Below, piece after piece: positions 1 through 8,343 of a DNA stretch of 64,000 nucleotides. The position numbers and the translations under genes were made by a program. Within the stretch, counting starts at the first letter, position 1. Every line of letters starts with the position of its first letter. Source of the DNA: CAZJBS01 sp964544475. GTDB lineage: Bacteria; CLD3; SB21. Below the pieces are notes generated by a model. It saw only the letters and a program-made list of their open reading frames with translations, made no database searches and was not told the origin of the DNA. The DNA lies in assembly GCA_964544475.1 (NCBI GenBank), contig CAZJBS010000008.1:73922-137921 (forward strand), written 5' to 3'.

Positions 1-606
1 GCCATCGATCGGGGACGGCTGATGGGCGCCACCTCACTGGGCCAATCAAAACTGGATCGGGCGGTGGAGGCGGCGTTGATGTTATGTCACGTTTCAGACC
101 GGAAAGGGGACAAGTGTGGCCTGATGGTCTTTGCCGACTCTATCGACTGCTTTGTAATGCCGGGCAAGGGGCATGTGCATCTCGGCGTAATGCTGGAGAC
201 TTTGTATGACGTGCAGACCACATTCGTGGAATCCGACTACGCGAAAGCACTTGAATACCTGGAGCAAAAGCAGAAACGTCGTTCGTTAGTTGTTGTGTTT
301 ACAGAAATTACTGATTCAAAGGGATCTCAGATTGCGTTGAGAAGGATGGCCGGTTTGGCACGTCGTCACGCAGTGCTGTGCATCCTGCTGGGGGACCCTT
401 TCATTGAAAAGACGGTCTGTGGGGAGATAACGAATTTGAGGTCAGCCGTAAAGAAATCAGTCGCGGCGGAATTGGCGGGGGAAAGGGATCGGGCGATACA
501 ACTGCTGAGGGTTTCTGGCGTGCATATCGTCGACGTGATGCCTGAAAACCTGACGTCGGAAGTGCTCAACGCGTACATCAGGATCAAGAACAACGCAGCC
601 ATCTAA
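1..606 (+). CDS. DUF58 domain protein, C-terminal part
   Basis: The frame is open from base 1 and reads AIDRGRLM before the first internal Met at base 22, so the gene begins left of the window. The visible 201 residues resemble the C-terminal von Willebrand-like half of DUF58 proteins: a DRGRLM stretch where these proteins carry their DxSxSM-like metal site, then a Leu-rich helix and the conserved GDKCGLMVFAD strand. DUF58 proteins usually sit beside MoxR AAA+ ATPases and transglutaminase-like membrane proteins; any such partner would lie outside the window. Here the first Ser of the metal site is Gly. The role is not known precisely; the family is thought to act in envelope or complex assembly. 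Confidence 0.75.
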   Translation, partial: AIDRGRLMGATSLGQSKLDRAVEAALMLCHVSDRKGDKCGLMVFADSIDCFVMPGKGHVHLGVMLETLYDVQTTFVESDYAKALEYLEQKQKRRSLVVVFTEITDSKGSQIALRRMAGLARRHAVLCILLGDPFIEKTVCGEITNLRSAVKKSVAAELAGERDRAIQLLRVSGVHIVDVMPENLTSEVLNAYIRIKNNAAI

Positions 607-652
607 TTCCGCAGTTTTTTCACGTCTGGAGGGATAATACTGATAAGTGTCA

Positions 653-681
653 TTGTGAAAAAGTATAAAAAGACTTATTTT
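653..681 (+). promoter_or_regulatory. putative promoter of the redox module
   Basis: TTGTGA at 653-658 and TATTTT at 676-681 are separated by 17 bp in the AT-rich gap ahead of the ferredoxin gene at 757. The -35 box overlaps the first copy of a direct repeat. Only position and consensus fit support it. Confidence 0.35.
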
Positions 682-730
682 AATAAAATATATTAAGATA
701 TTGAACACAAATAATACTGTGAAAAGGTAT
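654..730 (+). repeat. 13-bp direct repeat pair upstream of redox module
   Basis: TGTGAAAAAGTAT (654-666) recurs as TGTGAAAAGGTAT (718-730) with one mismatch and a 64-bp period, close to six helical turns. The first copy overlaps a putative -35 box and the second lies 26 bp before the ferredoxin start. ATAATACTG also occurs twice in the same gap. This could be a pair of sites for a dimeric regulator; no known family motif is recognised. Confidence 0.35.
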
Positions 731-756
731 TCTGAACCAGATTTGCGAGTTATCTT

Positions 757-1647
757 ATGATAAAACAAAGCAGAAGGGGATTTCTGAAGGTCGCAACCGC
801 ATTGGGATTGACGACGCTGATTCCTTCGAAAGTGGCCAAATCTGCACCCAAGAACGTCATCTCTCCCGATCGAATGGGCGTGTTGGTCGACACGACGGTT
901 TGCATTGGCTGCCGAAATTGCGAGTGGGCATGCAAGGACGCGCACGGGATTCCGACAGGAGGGGTCGAGACATACGAAGATCGATCCGTTTTTCAAACGC
1001 AACGCCGCCCAAGTGAAAATGCGCTCACCGTAGTCAATGAATATCCCGGTACTAAAACGGTGCCGACGCATGTCAAAGTGCAGTGCATGCATTGTGATCA
1101 TCCGGCTTGTGCAAGCGCTTGCATCGTGGGCGCCTTTTCCAAGCAGGAGAGCGGTGCGGTTTTGTGGAACACGGACATGTGCATCGGTTGCCGCTATTGT
1201 ATGGTGGCCTGCCCGTTTCAGGTTCCTGCGTTTGAATATTATGATCCTTTGAAACCGGATGTCGTGAAATGCGATTTCTGTATCGCACGAACGACCAAAG
1301 GCCAGCGACCCGCGTGCGTAGAAATTTGTCCCGTTGAAGCCCTGACCTACGGGCACCGAAGTGAGCTGATCCGGTTGGCCAAAGATCGTATTCGCCGTCG
1401 GCCGGAGAAGTATCAGGATCATGTTTTCGGCGAACATGAAGTCGGTGGAACCTCATGGTTGTATATCGGTGCCAAGGACATGACCGAGTTGGGTTTTCCG
1501 AAATTGGGCGCCAATCCGGCGCCGGGTGTCAGCGAATCCATCCAACATGGCATTTTCGCCTATTTCGTACCTCCCGTTTCGCTGTATGCGCTCCTGGGCG
1601 GCATCATGTGGATCATGAAAAATCGCAAAGACCCGGAAAAGGAGTAA
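757..1647 (+). CDS. Tat-exported 4x[4Fe-4S] ferredoxin, HybA/DmsB type
   Basis: A 296-residue electron-transfer subunit. The N-terminus has a twin-arginine motif (SRRGFLK, residues 5-11) followed by a hydrophobic stretch, so export through Tat is expected. Sixteen cysteines form four [4Fe-4S] ligand groups: C49/52/55/59, C110/113/118/122, C142/145/148/152 and C172/175/187/191. A hydrophobic segment near residues 263-285 (VSLYALLGGIMWIM) would anchor it on the outer face of the membrane, as in HybA. The gene ends 3 bp before an NrfD-family gene that is followed by a multihaem cytochrome. That order suggests a quinone-linked periplasmic complex of the Hyb/Qrc/Nrf kind. No catalytic molybdopterin or hydrogenase subunit is present. 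Confidence 0.88.
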   Translation: MIKQSRRGFLKVATALGLTTLIPSKVAKSAPKNVISPDRMGVLVDTTVCIGCRNCEWACKDAHGIPTGGVETYEDRSVFQTQRRPSENALTVVNEYPGTKTVPTHVKVQCMHCDHPACASACIVGAFSKQESGAVLWNTDMCIGCRYCMVACPFQVPAFEYYDPLKPDVVKCDFCIARTTKGQRPACVEICPVEALTYGHRSELIRLAKDRIRRRPEKYQDHVFGEHEVGGTSWLYIGAKDMTELGFPKLGANPAPGVSESIQHGIFAYFVPPVSLYALLGGIMWIMKNRKDPEKE

Positions 1648-1650
1648 CCC

Positions 1651-2889
1651 ATGGAACATGACATGCAACCCGTTCCTCTCAAGCACAAGTTTCTGACGCC
1701 AGGCGTCTGGATTCTGATTCTGGTGGCCGCCAACGGGCTGGTTTTTCTGGCTGGCCGATTTTTGTTCGGGTTGGGCGCCGTAACGAATTTGAATGATCAA
1801 TATCCCTGGGGTTTATGGATCGGCGTGGATGTGGCCGCGGGCGTTGCTCTGGCGGCGGGCGGATTCACTACCGCGGCCCTGGGTCACATCATGCACCGGG
1901 AACACTACCACGTGATCATCCGACCTGCGCTATTGACAGCCATGCTTGGCTACACGTTCGTGGCCATCGGTGTGTGCGTCGACATTGGACGGTATTACTA
2001 CATCTGGCATCCATTGATCATGTGGAATGGCACATCGGCATTATTTGAAGTCGGCATGTGCGTCATGATTTACATGAGTGTACTTTATGTGGAATTTCTA
2101 CCCATCGTTACGGAACGCTTCATCGGAAGGGTTCATTTGAAGGGGTTTATGGCGGCACTCAACAAACCTGTGGATCGCTTGCTTAGGATTTTGGACGGCG
2201 GCTTGGCGAAGAGCATGTTTGTCTTTATCATTGCCGGTGTCGTGCTGTCCACCCTGCATCAATCGTCGTTGGGGACCCTGATGGTGATTGCAGGTTCGAA
2301 GATGCATCCGCTGTGGCAAACGCCGGTTTTGCCTCTGCTCTTTCTGCTGTCAGCGGTCAGCGTGGGTTATCCGATGGTTATCTTTGAGTCCATCCTTGCG
2401 TCTTGGTCGTTTGGACTGAAGCCCGAAATGGAGATTCTGTCAAGACTCGGTCGTATCGTGGCGCCTTTGCTGGGGATATATCTGGCCTTCAAAATCGGCG
2501 ACATGTTTGTGCGGGAGACTTTTGTCTACCTCAATGAAATTTCCGTTCAGAGCGTTCTGTGGACGGTCGAAGTGGTCGTCGGTGTCATTGTTCCGCTCCG
2601 TATGTTCATGTCGCCCTTGGTGCTGCGCTCACCGGTTGGCCTCTTCATCGCGGCCACACTGGTCGTATTGGGCGTGTTACTGAATCGTATAAACAACTTC
2701 ATCACGGCCTATCATCCGCCGTACGCGACCAGCGCCTACTTTCCGTCATTTGGCGAAATCTCCGTCACGGTTGGTTTCATCGCCCTGCTGATGCTGGCCT
2801 ACCGGGTAATCGTGTTGAATTTCCCGGTCATCAGTCTGCCCGGGCCGTCTTCGGCTCCTACGAAGAAGTATTCTATCAAAGGAATCTGA
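1651..2889 (+). CDS. NrfD/PsrC/HybB-family quinone-interacting membrane subunit
   Basis: A 412-residue polytopic membrane protein of the NrfD (polysulphide reductase) family, which moves electrons between the quinone pool and a periplasmic iron-sulphur partner. The segment PWGLWIGVDVAAGVALAAGG (residues 52-71) is the family hallmark, and about nine to ten hydrophobic helices follow. GGAG at 1641-1644 lies 6 bp before the ATG. The ferredoxin gene ends just upstream and the multihaem cytochrome starts 2 bp downstream, so the three are surely co-translated. NrfD subunits in general may have proton-translocating roles; nothing in this sequence settles the direction of electron flow. Confidence 0.9.
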   Translation: MEHDMQPVPLKHKFLTPGVWILILVAANGLVFLAGRFLFGLGAVTNLNDQYPWGLWIGVDVAAGVALAAGGFTTAALGHIMHREHYHVIIRPALLTAMLGYTFVAIGVCVDIGRYYYIWHPLIMWNGTSALFEVGMCVMIYMSVLYVEFLPIVTERFIGRVHLKGFMAALNKPVDRLLRILDGGLAKSMFVFIIAGVVLSTLHQSSLGTLMVIAGSKMHPLWQTPVLPLLFLLSAVSVGYPMVIFESILASWSFGLKPEMEILSRLGRIVAPLLGIYLAFKIGDMFVRETFVYLNEISVQSVLWTVEVVVGVIVPLRMFMSPLVLRSPVGLFIAATLVVLGVLLNRINNFITAYHPPYATSAYFPSFGEISVTVGFIALLMLAYRVIVLNFPVISLPGPSSAPTKKYSIKGI

Positions 2890-2891
2890 TC

Positions 2892-4022
2892 ATGAAATAT
2901 TGGTTGATCTTTCTATGTCTTGGCTCCCACGTGGCGTTGGCACAGTCGGTCAAATCACCCCACCCAAAGGGGGCCATCAACTGCAAGACCTGTCATACAT
3001 GCGAGTATCCGACGGTCAAGGAACCCTGCCTCATCGACTGTCCTCGCGAGGACTTGATCACCATACGGCACTCGGCCGAGGCAGGTCCCAATGTGATCAA
3101 AATGGACTTTTTCAAAGACCGGTATGCCCCCGTCGTTTTCTCTCACCGGTTGCACGCGCAGATGTTTGATATGGCCGGAGGATGCGGCGGATGCCATCAC
3201 TACAACACGTCCGGGCCGGTATTATCATGTCGTACCTGTCATGAACCGAAGGAAACAAAAACCGAACTGGGAACCCCTTCGTTGCTGGCCGCTTATCACC
3301 GCCAATGCATCAACTGTCACCGGGAATGGAGCCATGAAACGGGGTGTCAATCGTGCCACGCGCTGTCGACCGTGGATGCAGGGTCTATGAAAAAGAACAT
3401 CGAAACCCTCAAGGGCAAAACGCACAAGGTGGTCACCGAACCCGTTAAGTTGATTTTTGAGACGGATTCGGAAAAGGGAAAATTAGTGACCTTCTATCAC
3501 AAGGAACACACACAAATTTTCGGACAATCCTGCGTCAGTTGTCACAAACAGCAGAACTGCGTGGACTGTCATGATGTGACAAAAAACGCAGCGCCCCGGC
3601 ATGTGATCGTGAAGCCCACGGAGACCACGCGCACCGAAGACGAAAAACACGAGGCCTGTTATGCGTGCCACAAGGGTAACGCCTGTTCATTCTGTCACTC
3701 GGATGAAGAGAAGCTTCCTTTCGATCATGCGAGACGATCCGGATGGGCATTGAAAGTTTACCACACAAGTCTGTCCTGCCGGAATTGCCATCCGAAAGAG
3801 GAATACACCCGGAAGGATCATGCCTGCGCTTCGTGCCACGCTTCCTGGAGTCCGTCCAACTTCAAGCACAGCGTTGTTGGTCTGAAACTGGACGATGATC
3901 ACGCGTCGCTGGACTGTGAGGATTGTCATGCCGGACGAAAATACGAAGTCAAGCCATCGTGCTCCAATTGCCATGACGACAAGATGTATCCAAGAGACAA
4001 ACCGGGCGTCAGCGGGCGGTAG
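2892..4022 (+). CDS. periplasmic 13-haem c-type cytochrome
   Basis: A 376-residue secreted cytochrome. The signal peptide MKYWLIFLCLGSHVALAQ decides the start at 2892; the longer frame reaching back to 2559 only overlaps the NrfD gene. I count thirteen CXXCH motifs: CKTCH, CGGCH, CRTCH, CINCH, CQSCH, CVSCH, CVDCH, CYACH, CSFCH, CRNCH, CASCH, CEDCH and CSNCH. The first is followed by an unusual Cys-rich extension with CEYPT and a PCLIDCPR motif. Many extra histidines (VFSHRLH, FYHKEH, LPFDH) are likely distal ligands. Placed after the ferredoxin and NrfD genes, it would be the electron donor or acceptor of that membrane complex. The external substrate is unknown. Confidence 0.9.
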   Translation: MKYWLIFLCLGSHVALAQSVKSPHPKGAINCKTCHTCEYPTVKEPCLIDCPREDLITIRHSAEAGPNVIKMDFFKDRYAPVVFSHRLHAQMFDMAGGCGGCHHYNTSGPVLSCRTCHEPKETKTELGTPSLLAAYHRQCINCHREWSHETGCQSCHALSTVDAGSMKKNIETLKGKTHKVVTEPVKLIFETDSEKGKLVTFYHKEHTQIFGQSCVSCHKQQNCVDCHDVTKNAAPRHVIVKPTETTRTEDEKHEACYACHKGNACSFCHSDEEKLPFDHARRSGWALKVYHTSLSCRNCHPKEEYTRKDHACASCHASWSPSNFKHSVVGLKLDDDHASLDCEDCHAGRKYEVKPSCSNCHDDKMYPRDKPGVSGR

Positions 4023-4025
4023 GCC

Positions 4026-5903
4026 ATGCTCCTCATTCGTCGAAAAATAGGTTTTAAGCTGATCCTCATCGTCGGATTGGCATCGGTAGTCAGTATCGGT
4101 GTGTTTGCGTATTTCAACATTCGGTCGGTAAGTCAGGGGCTCGAAGCCGAGGTGGAACGCCACGCCAACCAGCTATCGGAAACCGTCAAACACAGCACGC
4201 GATTTGACATGCTATTCAACCAGCGTGAACGCATTCACCAGGCGATCACCAACATGGGTGAACAGGCCGGTATTTCGAGAATCCGTGTCCTGAACAAGAG
4301 CGGCGAAATCATGTATTCATCCCGGAAAGAGGACATCGGCAAGATGCTGGACAAAAAAGCCGAGAGTTGCTATGTCTGTCACGCCGCCGATGAGCCGCTG
4401 CAACGGCTGACCATCAAAGAACGAACGCGGGTGTTCCGGGTTCATCCGGATTCTGCGCGCATTCTGGGGATCATCAATCCAATTTACAATGAACGCTCAT
4501 GCTGGGAGGCGTCGTGCCATGAGCACAGCCGCTACCAGACCGTTCTGGGCGTGCTGGATGTGACGATGTCCCTGGCCGAAGTCGATCAGGGTATCACCGG
4601 CATGGAAATGGATACGGGTATATTTGCCCTGTGCGCCTTTATTGCCTTGAGCCTGATCACCGGCTTTTTCGTCAAGCGATGGGTTGATATTCCCGTGAAG
4701 GAGTTGTTGCACGCCACTCAGGAAGTGGCGGCGGGCAATATGGCGTATTCGATCAAGAACAGAGGTGACGACGAACTGGGCCAACTGGCCCAGTCGTTCA
4801 ATCACATGACGGCCAAGTTGTCTGAAGCCCGCTTGCAGTTGTTTCAATCCGACAAGATGGCATCGCTGGGCCGTCTGGCGGCTGGTGTGGCGCATGAAAT
4901 CAATAATCCATTGACGGGGGTATTAACGTACAGCAGTTTTTTACTGAAACGCACGTCGTATCAACCTGAACTGCAGGAAGACCTCAAGGTTATTGTCCGC
5001 GAGACATTGCGAAGCCGCGAGATTGTGAAGAGCCTTTTGGATTTTGCCCGCCAATCCGTGCCAAAGAAAAATGAAGCGGATCTGAACGAGATTATTGCCC
5101 GCGCCCTGGGTGTTGTAGAAAATCAACTCACATTACGCCATGTCAAAGTCGTCAAGAATCTCGATCCGTCATTGCCAAAGGCCACGGTTGACTCCAATCA
5201 GATCCAGCAGGTTTTCATCAATCTTCTTGTCAATGCGTCCGATGCCATTGGAGAAGAAGGTGGCACGATCACATTGACTTCGTCACTGCTGACGCTGTCT
5301 CCTTTGGGAACGATGCAGATTAAGCGAGCCCAGTGTTCAAAGAGGCACAACCTGATGGATTCGGAATTCAAAGTCGCCGGCCTGCCCTCGATCAAGTTGC
5401 GCTTCAAACAGGACGGCCGGGATGGCTTTCTCTTTTTGGACCCCGTGTATGGCAGCTTTCGTCATCGGTACACGGCGGCGGTTGACGGTGACATTCCGGC
5501 AGAACTTTCTTGCCCTGAATGCGGCGTTTCTCTGATGGATGAAAGCGTCAAGTGTCCGCTCTGCAAATCACCCACGTTTCATTTTGAAATACCTGGCAAA
5601 GGGCAGTTTGAGAATTGTTCGCGCAGCGGCTGCGAGTGGCAACGATGGAAGCTGGTGGATGAGTCGGGTCAGCATGATTACGCCGAGATGCGCATTCAGG
5701 ATACGGGCCATGGCATAGCCAACGAGGATCTGCCCCGAATATTCGAGCCGTTTTTTTCCACGAAAGGTCAGAAGGGCACGGGGCTCGGTTTGTCCGTCAT
5801 ATGGGGCATCGTTGACAACCACAATGGGAAGATCACTGTCGAAAGTGAGTATGGAAAAGGTACGACATTCACCATCCGGTTACCCGTGAAGGACATTCTG
5901 TGA
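4026..5903 (+). CDS. haem-sensor histidine kinase with Cys-rich insert in the ATPase
   Basis: A 625-residue membrane kinase. TM1 is near residues 8-30 and TM2 near 195-215, enclosing a periplasmic domain with two c-type haem motifs: CYVCH (115-119) and CWEASCH (159-165, CX4CH as in some cytochromes c3). A HAMP linker follows, then HisKA with HEINNP (phosphoacceptor H290) and a HATPase with N403 and the D559-T-G-H-G box. Between the N box and the D box lies an insert of about 130 residues with four zinc-ribbon-like cysteines (C496, C499, C510, C513) plus C531 and C536. The gene starts 3 bp after the cytochrome gene and its stop touches the next regulator, so it probably senses redox state for this module. 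Confidence 0.85.
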   Translation: MLLIRRKIGFKLILIVGLASVVSIGVFAYFNIRSVSQGLEAEVERHANQLSETVKHSTRFDMLFNQRERIHQAITNMGEQAGISRIRVLNKSGEIMYSSRKEDIGKMLDKKAESCYVCHAADEPLQRLTIKERTRVFRVHPDSARILGIINPIYNERSCWEASCHEHSRYQTVLGVLDVTMSLAEVDQGITGMEMDTGIFALCAFIALSLITGFFVKRWVDIPVKELLHATQEVAAGNMAYSIKNRGDDELGQLAQSFNHMTAKLSEARLQLFQSDKMASLGRLAAGVAHEINNPLTGVLTYSSFLLKRTSYQPELQEDLKVIVRETLRSREIVKSLLDFARQSVPKKNEADLNEIIARALGVVENQLTLRHVKVVKNLDPSLPKATVDSNQIQQVFINLLVNASDAIGEEGGTITLTSSLLTLSPLGTMQIKRAQCSKRHNLMDSEFKVAGLPSIKLRFKQDGRDGFLFLDPVYGSFRHRYTAAVDGDIPAELSCPECGVSLMDESVKCPLCKSPTFHFEIPGKGQFENCSRSGCEWQRWKLVDESGQHDYAEMRIQDTGHGIANEDLPRIFEPFFSTKGQKGTGLGLSVIWGIVDNHNGKITVESEYGKGTTFTIRLPVKDIL

Positions 5904-6697
5904 TGAAAAAAGTCGGCCTATTGGTGATTGATGATGAGCCGGTAATCACCGAAGCGGTCGTTCGGATTTGCTCTTCCGAAGGATACTCGGTGGATGCTGT
6001 TTCGAATGCCAGGGATGCGGTGTCGCGGGCACAGACGGGCAACTATGGGGTCATACTGTGCGACATCATGATGCCCGAGATGGACGGTTTTCAGTTCCTT
6101 GCCGAAATGGCGAGGAAGGAAATTCACACCCCGGTGATCATGTTGACGGGATATTCGACATTGGAGAATGCGGTGAAGTCGCTGTATGACGGCGCGATTG
6201 ATTTCGTTCCGAAGCCCTTCACGGTGGATGAATTGGTGTCAGCCATCCGGCGCGCGACGCGGTATGGCGAAATTCAAGAAAGCCTGACAGCCGGAGTTGT
6301 GGGCGGGTCGTTGCCGTTTGTTCCGTGCCCGTCCAAATACTACCGGCTGGGGTATCGAAGCTGGGTTGTGGTGGACCATGATGGCACCGCACAGATGGGC
6401 GCCACAAACTTATTTACCAGGACGACCGGAGAATTGGCCGGCATTCAGTTATTGCGCACCAACGATGAGGTGATTCAAGGCAGTTCTTGCGCTGAGTTGT
6501 TCTCATCAGATGGATATGCTCATCAGATTTTGTGCCCTCTGAGCGGACGTATTCTTGAAAAAAACGAGAAACTCTTGAATTCGGTTTCCCTGATAGAAAA
6601 AGACCCCTACTTTGAAGGCTGGCTGTACCGGATCCTGCCATCCGACATGGAATACGAATTGCAGCACCTGATCCCATGCAGTTCAGATCGACTATGA
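5903..6697 (+). CDS. response regulator with GcvH-like output domain
   Basis: The ATG at 5903 shares its A with the kinase stop; a GTG at 5900 is the alternative. The product has 264 residues. Residues 1-120 are a receiver with D10/D11 and phosphoacceptor D54 (CDIMMPEMDG) and the FVPKPF lysine. There is no DNA-binding domain. Residues about 130-260 resemble glycine cleavage H protein: a SWVVVDHDG strand, LCPLSGRI where GcvH has SPVSGE, and a late GWLYRI strand. The lysine that carries lipoate in GcvH is not present in the expected place. Output is therefore likely through protein contact, perhaps with the cytochrome complex or a partner; this is inference. Confidence 0.8.
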   Translation: MKKVGLLVIDDEPVITEAVVRICSSEGYSVDAVSNARDAVSRAQTGNYGVILCDIMMPEMDGFQFLAEMARKEIHTPVIMLTGYSTLENAVKSLYDGAIDFVPKPFTVDELVSAIRRATRYGEIQESLTAGVVGGSLPFVPCPSKYYRLGYRSWVVVDHDGTAQMGATNLFTRTTGELAGIQLLRTNDEVIQGSSCAELFSSDGYAHQILCPLSGRILEKNEKLLNSVSLIEKDPYFEGWLYRILPSDMEYELQHLIPCSSDRL

Positions 6698-6744
6698 TGA
6701 AACAACGAACCAAATAAAGCTATCAACCCAACAGGAGCCATGTC

Positions 6745-7896
6745 ATGGCACTATTTATTTTAGCTCTCGTACTCTTTGTCGTTCTCGACATCGCCATCCG
6801 GATGGTTGGGAAGCGCCTTCAGGAGAAAAAAGCCCGCGAAGAGCGGGAAGCCGCTTTGGCGGTCAGTTTGCGGCTGGACTTCAGCCGCGAATCCAAGACT
6901 CTCAAGCGGGTTGATGTACCGAATCCGAAAGCGCGCATTCTCTGCGTCGACGATGAAGAAGTAGTTCTTGACAGTTTCAGGAAGATCCTCGTACTTGATG
7001 GTTACAACGTCGACACGGTCGAATCCGGCCAGGAGGCCCTCGGACTGATCCAGTCCAATCACTATGATTTTGTGTTCACCGATTTGAAAATGCCATCCAT
7101 GGACGGACAGGATGTGGTCAAATCGGTCAAGCACATTCGTCCGGATATTGATGTCGTCGTGATCACCGGCTATGCCACGGTCGAGTCGGCCGTCGATTGT
7201 ATGAAGTTTGGGGCCATGGATTTTATCCAAAAGCCTTTCACCGAAGACGAACTGCTGGCGTTAACCAAGAAGTGTCTGTTCAAGAGACAGGAACGAATTC
7301 AGAAGCAGATCAAGCCGAAGGTCTTTGTGTCGCAATTTCCAGGCGCTGAATCCCTTCGTTCGACCGAATTTACGATACCGGGTGGCATCTTCATATCCCC
7401 GAACCATTGCTGGGTGGCCATGGAACCGGAGGGCAGCGTTCATGTGGGGATAGACGACTTTGCCAAGAAGTTGATTGGCCGCGTCGACGGCATCGACGTT
7501 CCTAATCTTGGGATGTCTGTGAAGGTTGGACAATCACTGTTTGCCGTGAAACAAGGACAACGGGCGCTGCGGTTCACGTCACCGGTCAGTGGTACGATAT
7601 CAAAAATCAATGCCGGCTTGGCCCAGGAACCCGCCCGCCTGGATGCAACACCATATGACAATAATTGGATTTGTGTCATTGATCCGGAGCGCATCGACGC
7701 GGACCTGAAAGCCCTGAAAATCGGCAAATCGGCCGTGGACTTCTATCAGGAAGACATTGAATCATTCCAGACGGCGGTCAAAGACATGTTGAATCCTGAG
7801 CAGGGCGTTGACGGGAATCAGTTGTTCCTTGGTGAACTCGAAAACCTGAACGACAAGAACTGGAATGTTCTGACAGCCAGGTTCTTTGAGCGATAG
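6745..7896 (+). CDS. membrane-anchored receiver protein with GcvH-like domain
   Basis: A 383-residue protein with AGGAG ahead of the start. Residues 2-20 are a hydrophobic anchor (ALFILALVLFVVLDIAI), followed by a charged linker. A receiver occupies about residues 50-175, with phosphoacceptor D113 in FTDLKMPSMDG and the FIQKPF lysine. Residues about 205-345 match the H protein fold clearly: NHCWVAM, VHVGIDDFAKKLIG, a PNLGMSVKVGQ turn, SPVSG, and YDNNWICVI. K269 (FAVKQ) lies near the lipoyl-lysine position but is about three residues too far from SPVSG. It is a paralogue of the preceding regulator. A membrane-tethered receiver is rare; it may dock on the NrfD complex. Confidence 0.8.
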   Translation: MALFILALVLFVVLDIAIRMVGKRLQEKKAREEREAALAVSLRLDFSRESKTLKRVDVPNPKARILCVDDEEVVLDSFRKILVLDGYNVDTVESGQEALGLIQSNHYDFVFTDLKMPSMDGQDVVKSVKHIRPDIDVVVITGYATVESAVDCMKFGAMDFIQKPFTEDELLALTKKCLFKRQERIQKQIKPKVFVSQFPGAESLRSTEFTIPGGIFISPNHCWVAMEPEGSVHVGIDDFAKKLIGRVDGIDVPNLGMSVKVGQSLFAVKQGQRALRFTSPVSGTISKINAGLAQEPARLDATPYDNNWICVIDPERIDADLKALKIGKSAVDFYQEDIESFQTAVKDMLNPEQGVDGNQLFLGELENLNDKNWNVLTARFFER

Positions 7897-7924
7897 GAAT
7901 TGATCGGCCAGATGGAAAGGTGAG

Positions 7925-7953
7925 TTGATTGCTGGCGCTGAAATGCCTACATT
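7925..7953 (+). promoter_or_regulatory. putative promoter before DUF4234 gene
   Basis: TTGATT (7925-7930) and TACATT (7948-7953) are 17 bp apart, 40 bp before the start at 7993, in the gap after the receiver gene. Confidence 0.35.
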
Positions 7954-7992
7954 GAATGCAACCTATTCTCAAAGCAAACATGAGGAGGATGT

Positions 7993-8337
7993 ATGGCTAT
8001 CCAGATCAAAAAACGGAACATGCTGGCTCAGGTTGGACTCTGCATTATCACGTGCGGCTTGTACGTGATTTACTGGTTCTATCAGACCTGCGAAGAAATG
8101 AAGTCCGTAGCCAACGATACCGAAACGTCGTCGGCATTGCTGACGGTCTTGCTGTTCATACCCTTTGGAGCCTTTTTCTCGTACTACAAGTATGGCGAAT
8201 TGTATGAGAAAGTCACCGGGGGCAGTTTCAACCGGTGGTTGCTTTGGGTTATCTGGATGGTTTTTGCTCCCGCCGTGTGGTTTATTGTCCAAACCGATCT
8301 TAACAAGAGAGCAGAAGGCACCGCCACAACCGCTTGA
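7993..8337 (+). CDS. DUF4234 small membrane protein
   Basis: A 114-residue protein with three hydrophobic segments (about residues 12-29, 48-62 and 78-97). The opening KRNMLAQVGLCIITCGLY followed by a short IYWFY segment is the pattern of DUF4234 proteins, which are small integral membrane proteins of unknown function. GAGGA at 7982-7986 precedes the ATG. It lies between the regulator genes and an alcohol dehydrogenase whose start is 6 bp after its stop, so it is probably the first gene of a second unit. No functional assignment is possible. Confidence 0.7.
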   Translation: MAIQIKKRNMLAQVGLCIITCGLYVIYWFYQTCEEMKSVANDTETSSALLTVLLFIPFGAFFSYYKYGELYEKVTGGSFNRWLLWVIWMVFAPAVWFIVQTDLNKRAEGTATTA

Positions 8338-8343
8338 TGAGCG

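Noticed and set aside
457..1437. 326-codon minus-strand frame across the ferredoxin gene
   Set aside because: It is antisense to a well-supported gene and has no domain features.
2559..2891. Upstream extension of the 13-haem cytochrome frame
   Set aside because: It overlaps the NrfD gene in another frame and would place the signal peptide internally; 2892 starts with a proper signal peptide.
7549..7551. K269 of the membrane receiver protein as a lipoyl lysine
   Set aside because: It lies about three residues farther from SPVSG than in GcvH, so it is not in the lipoylated position.
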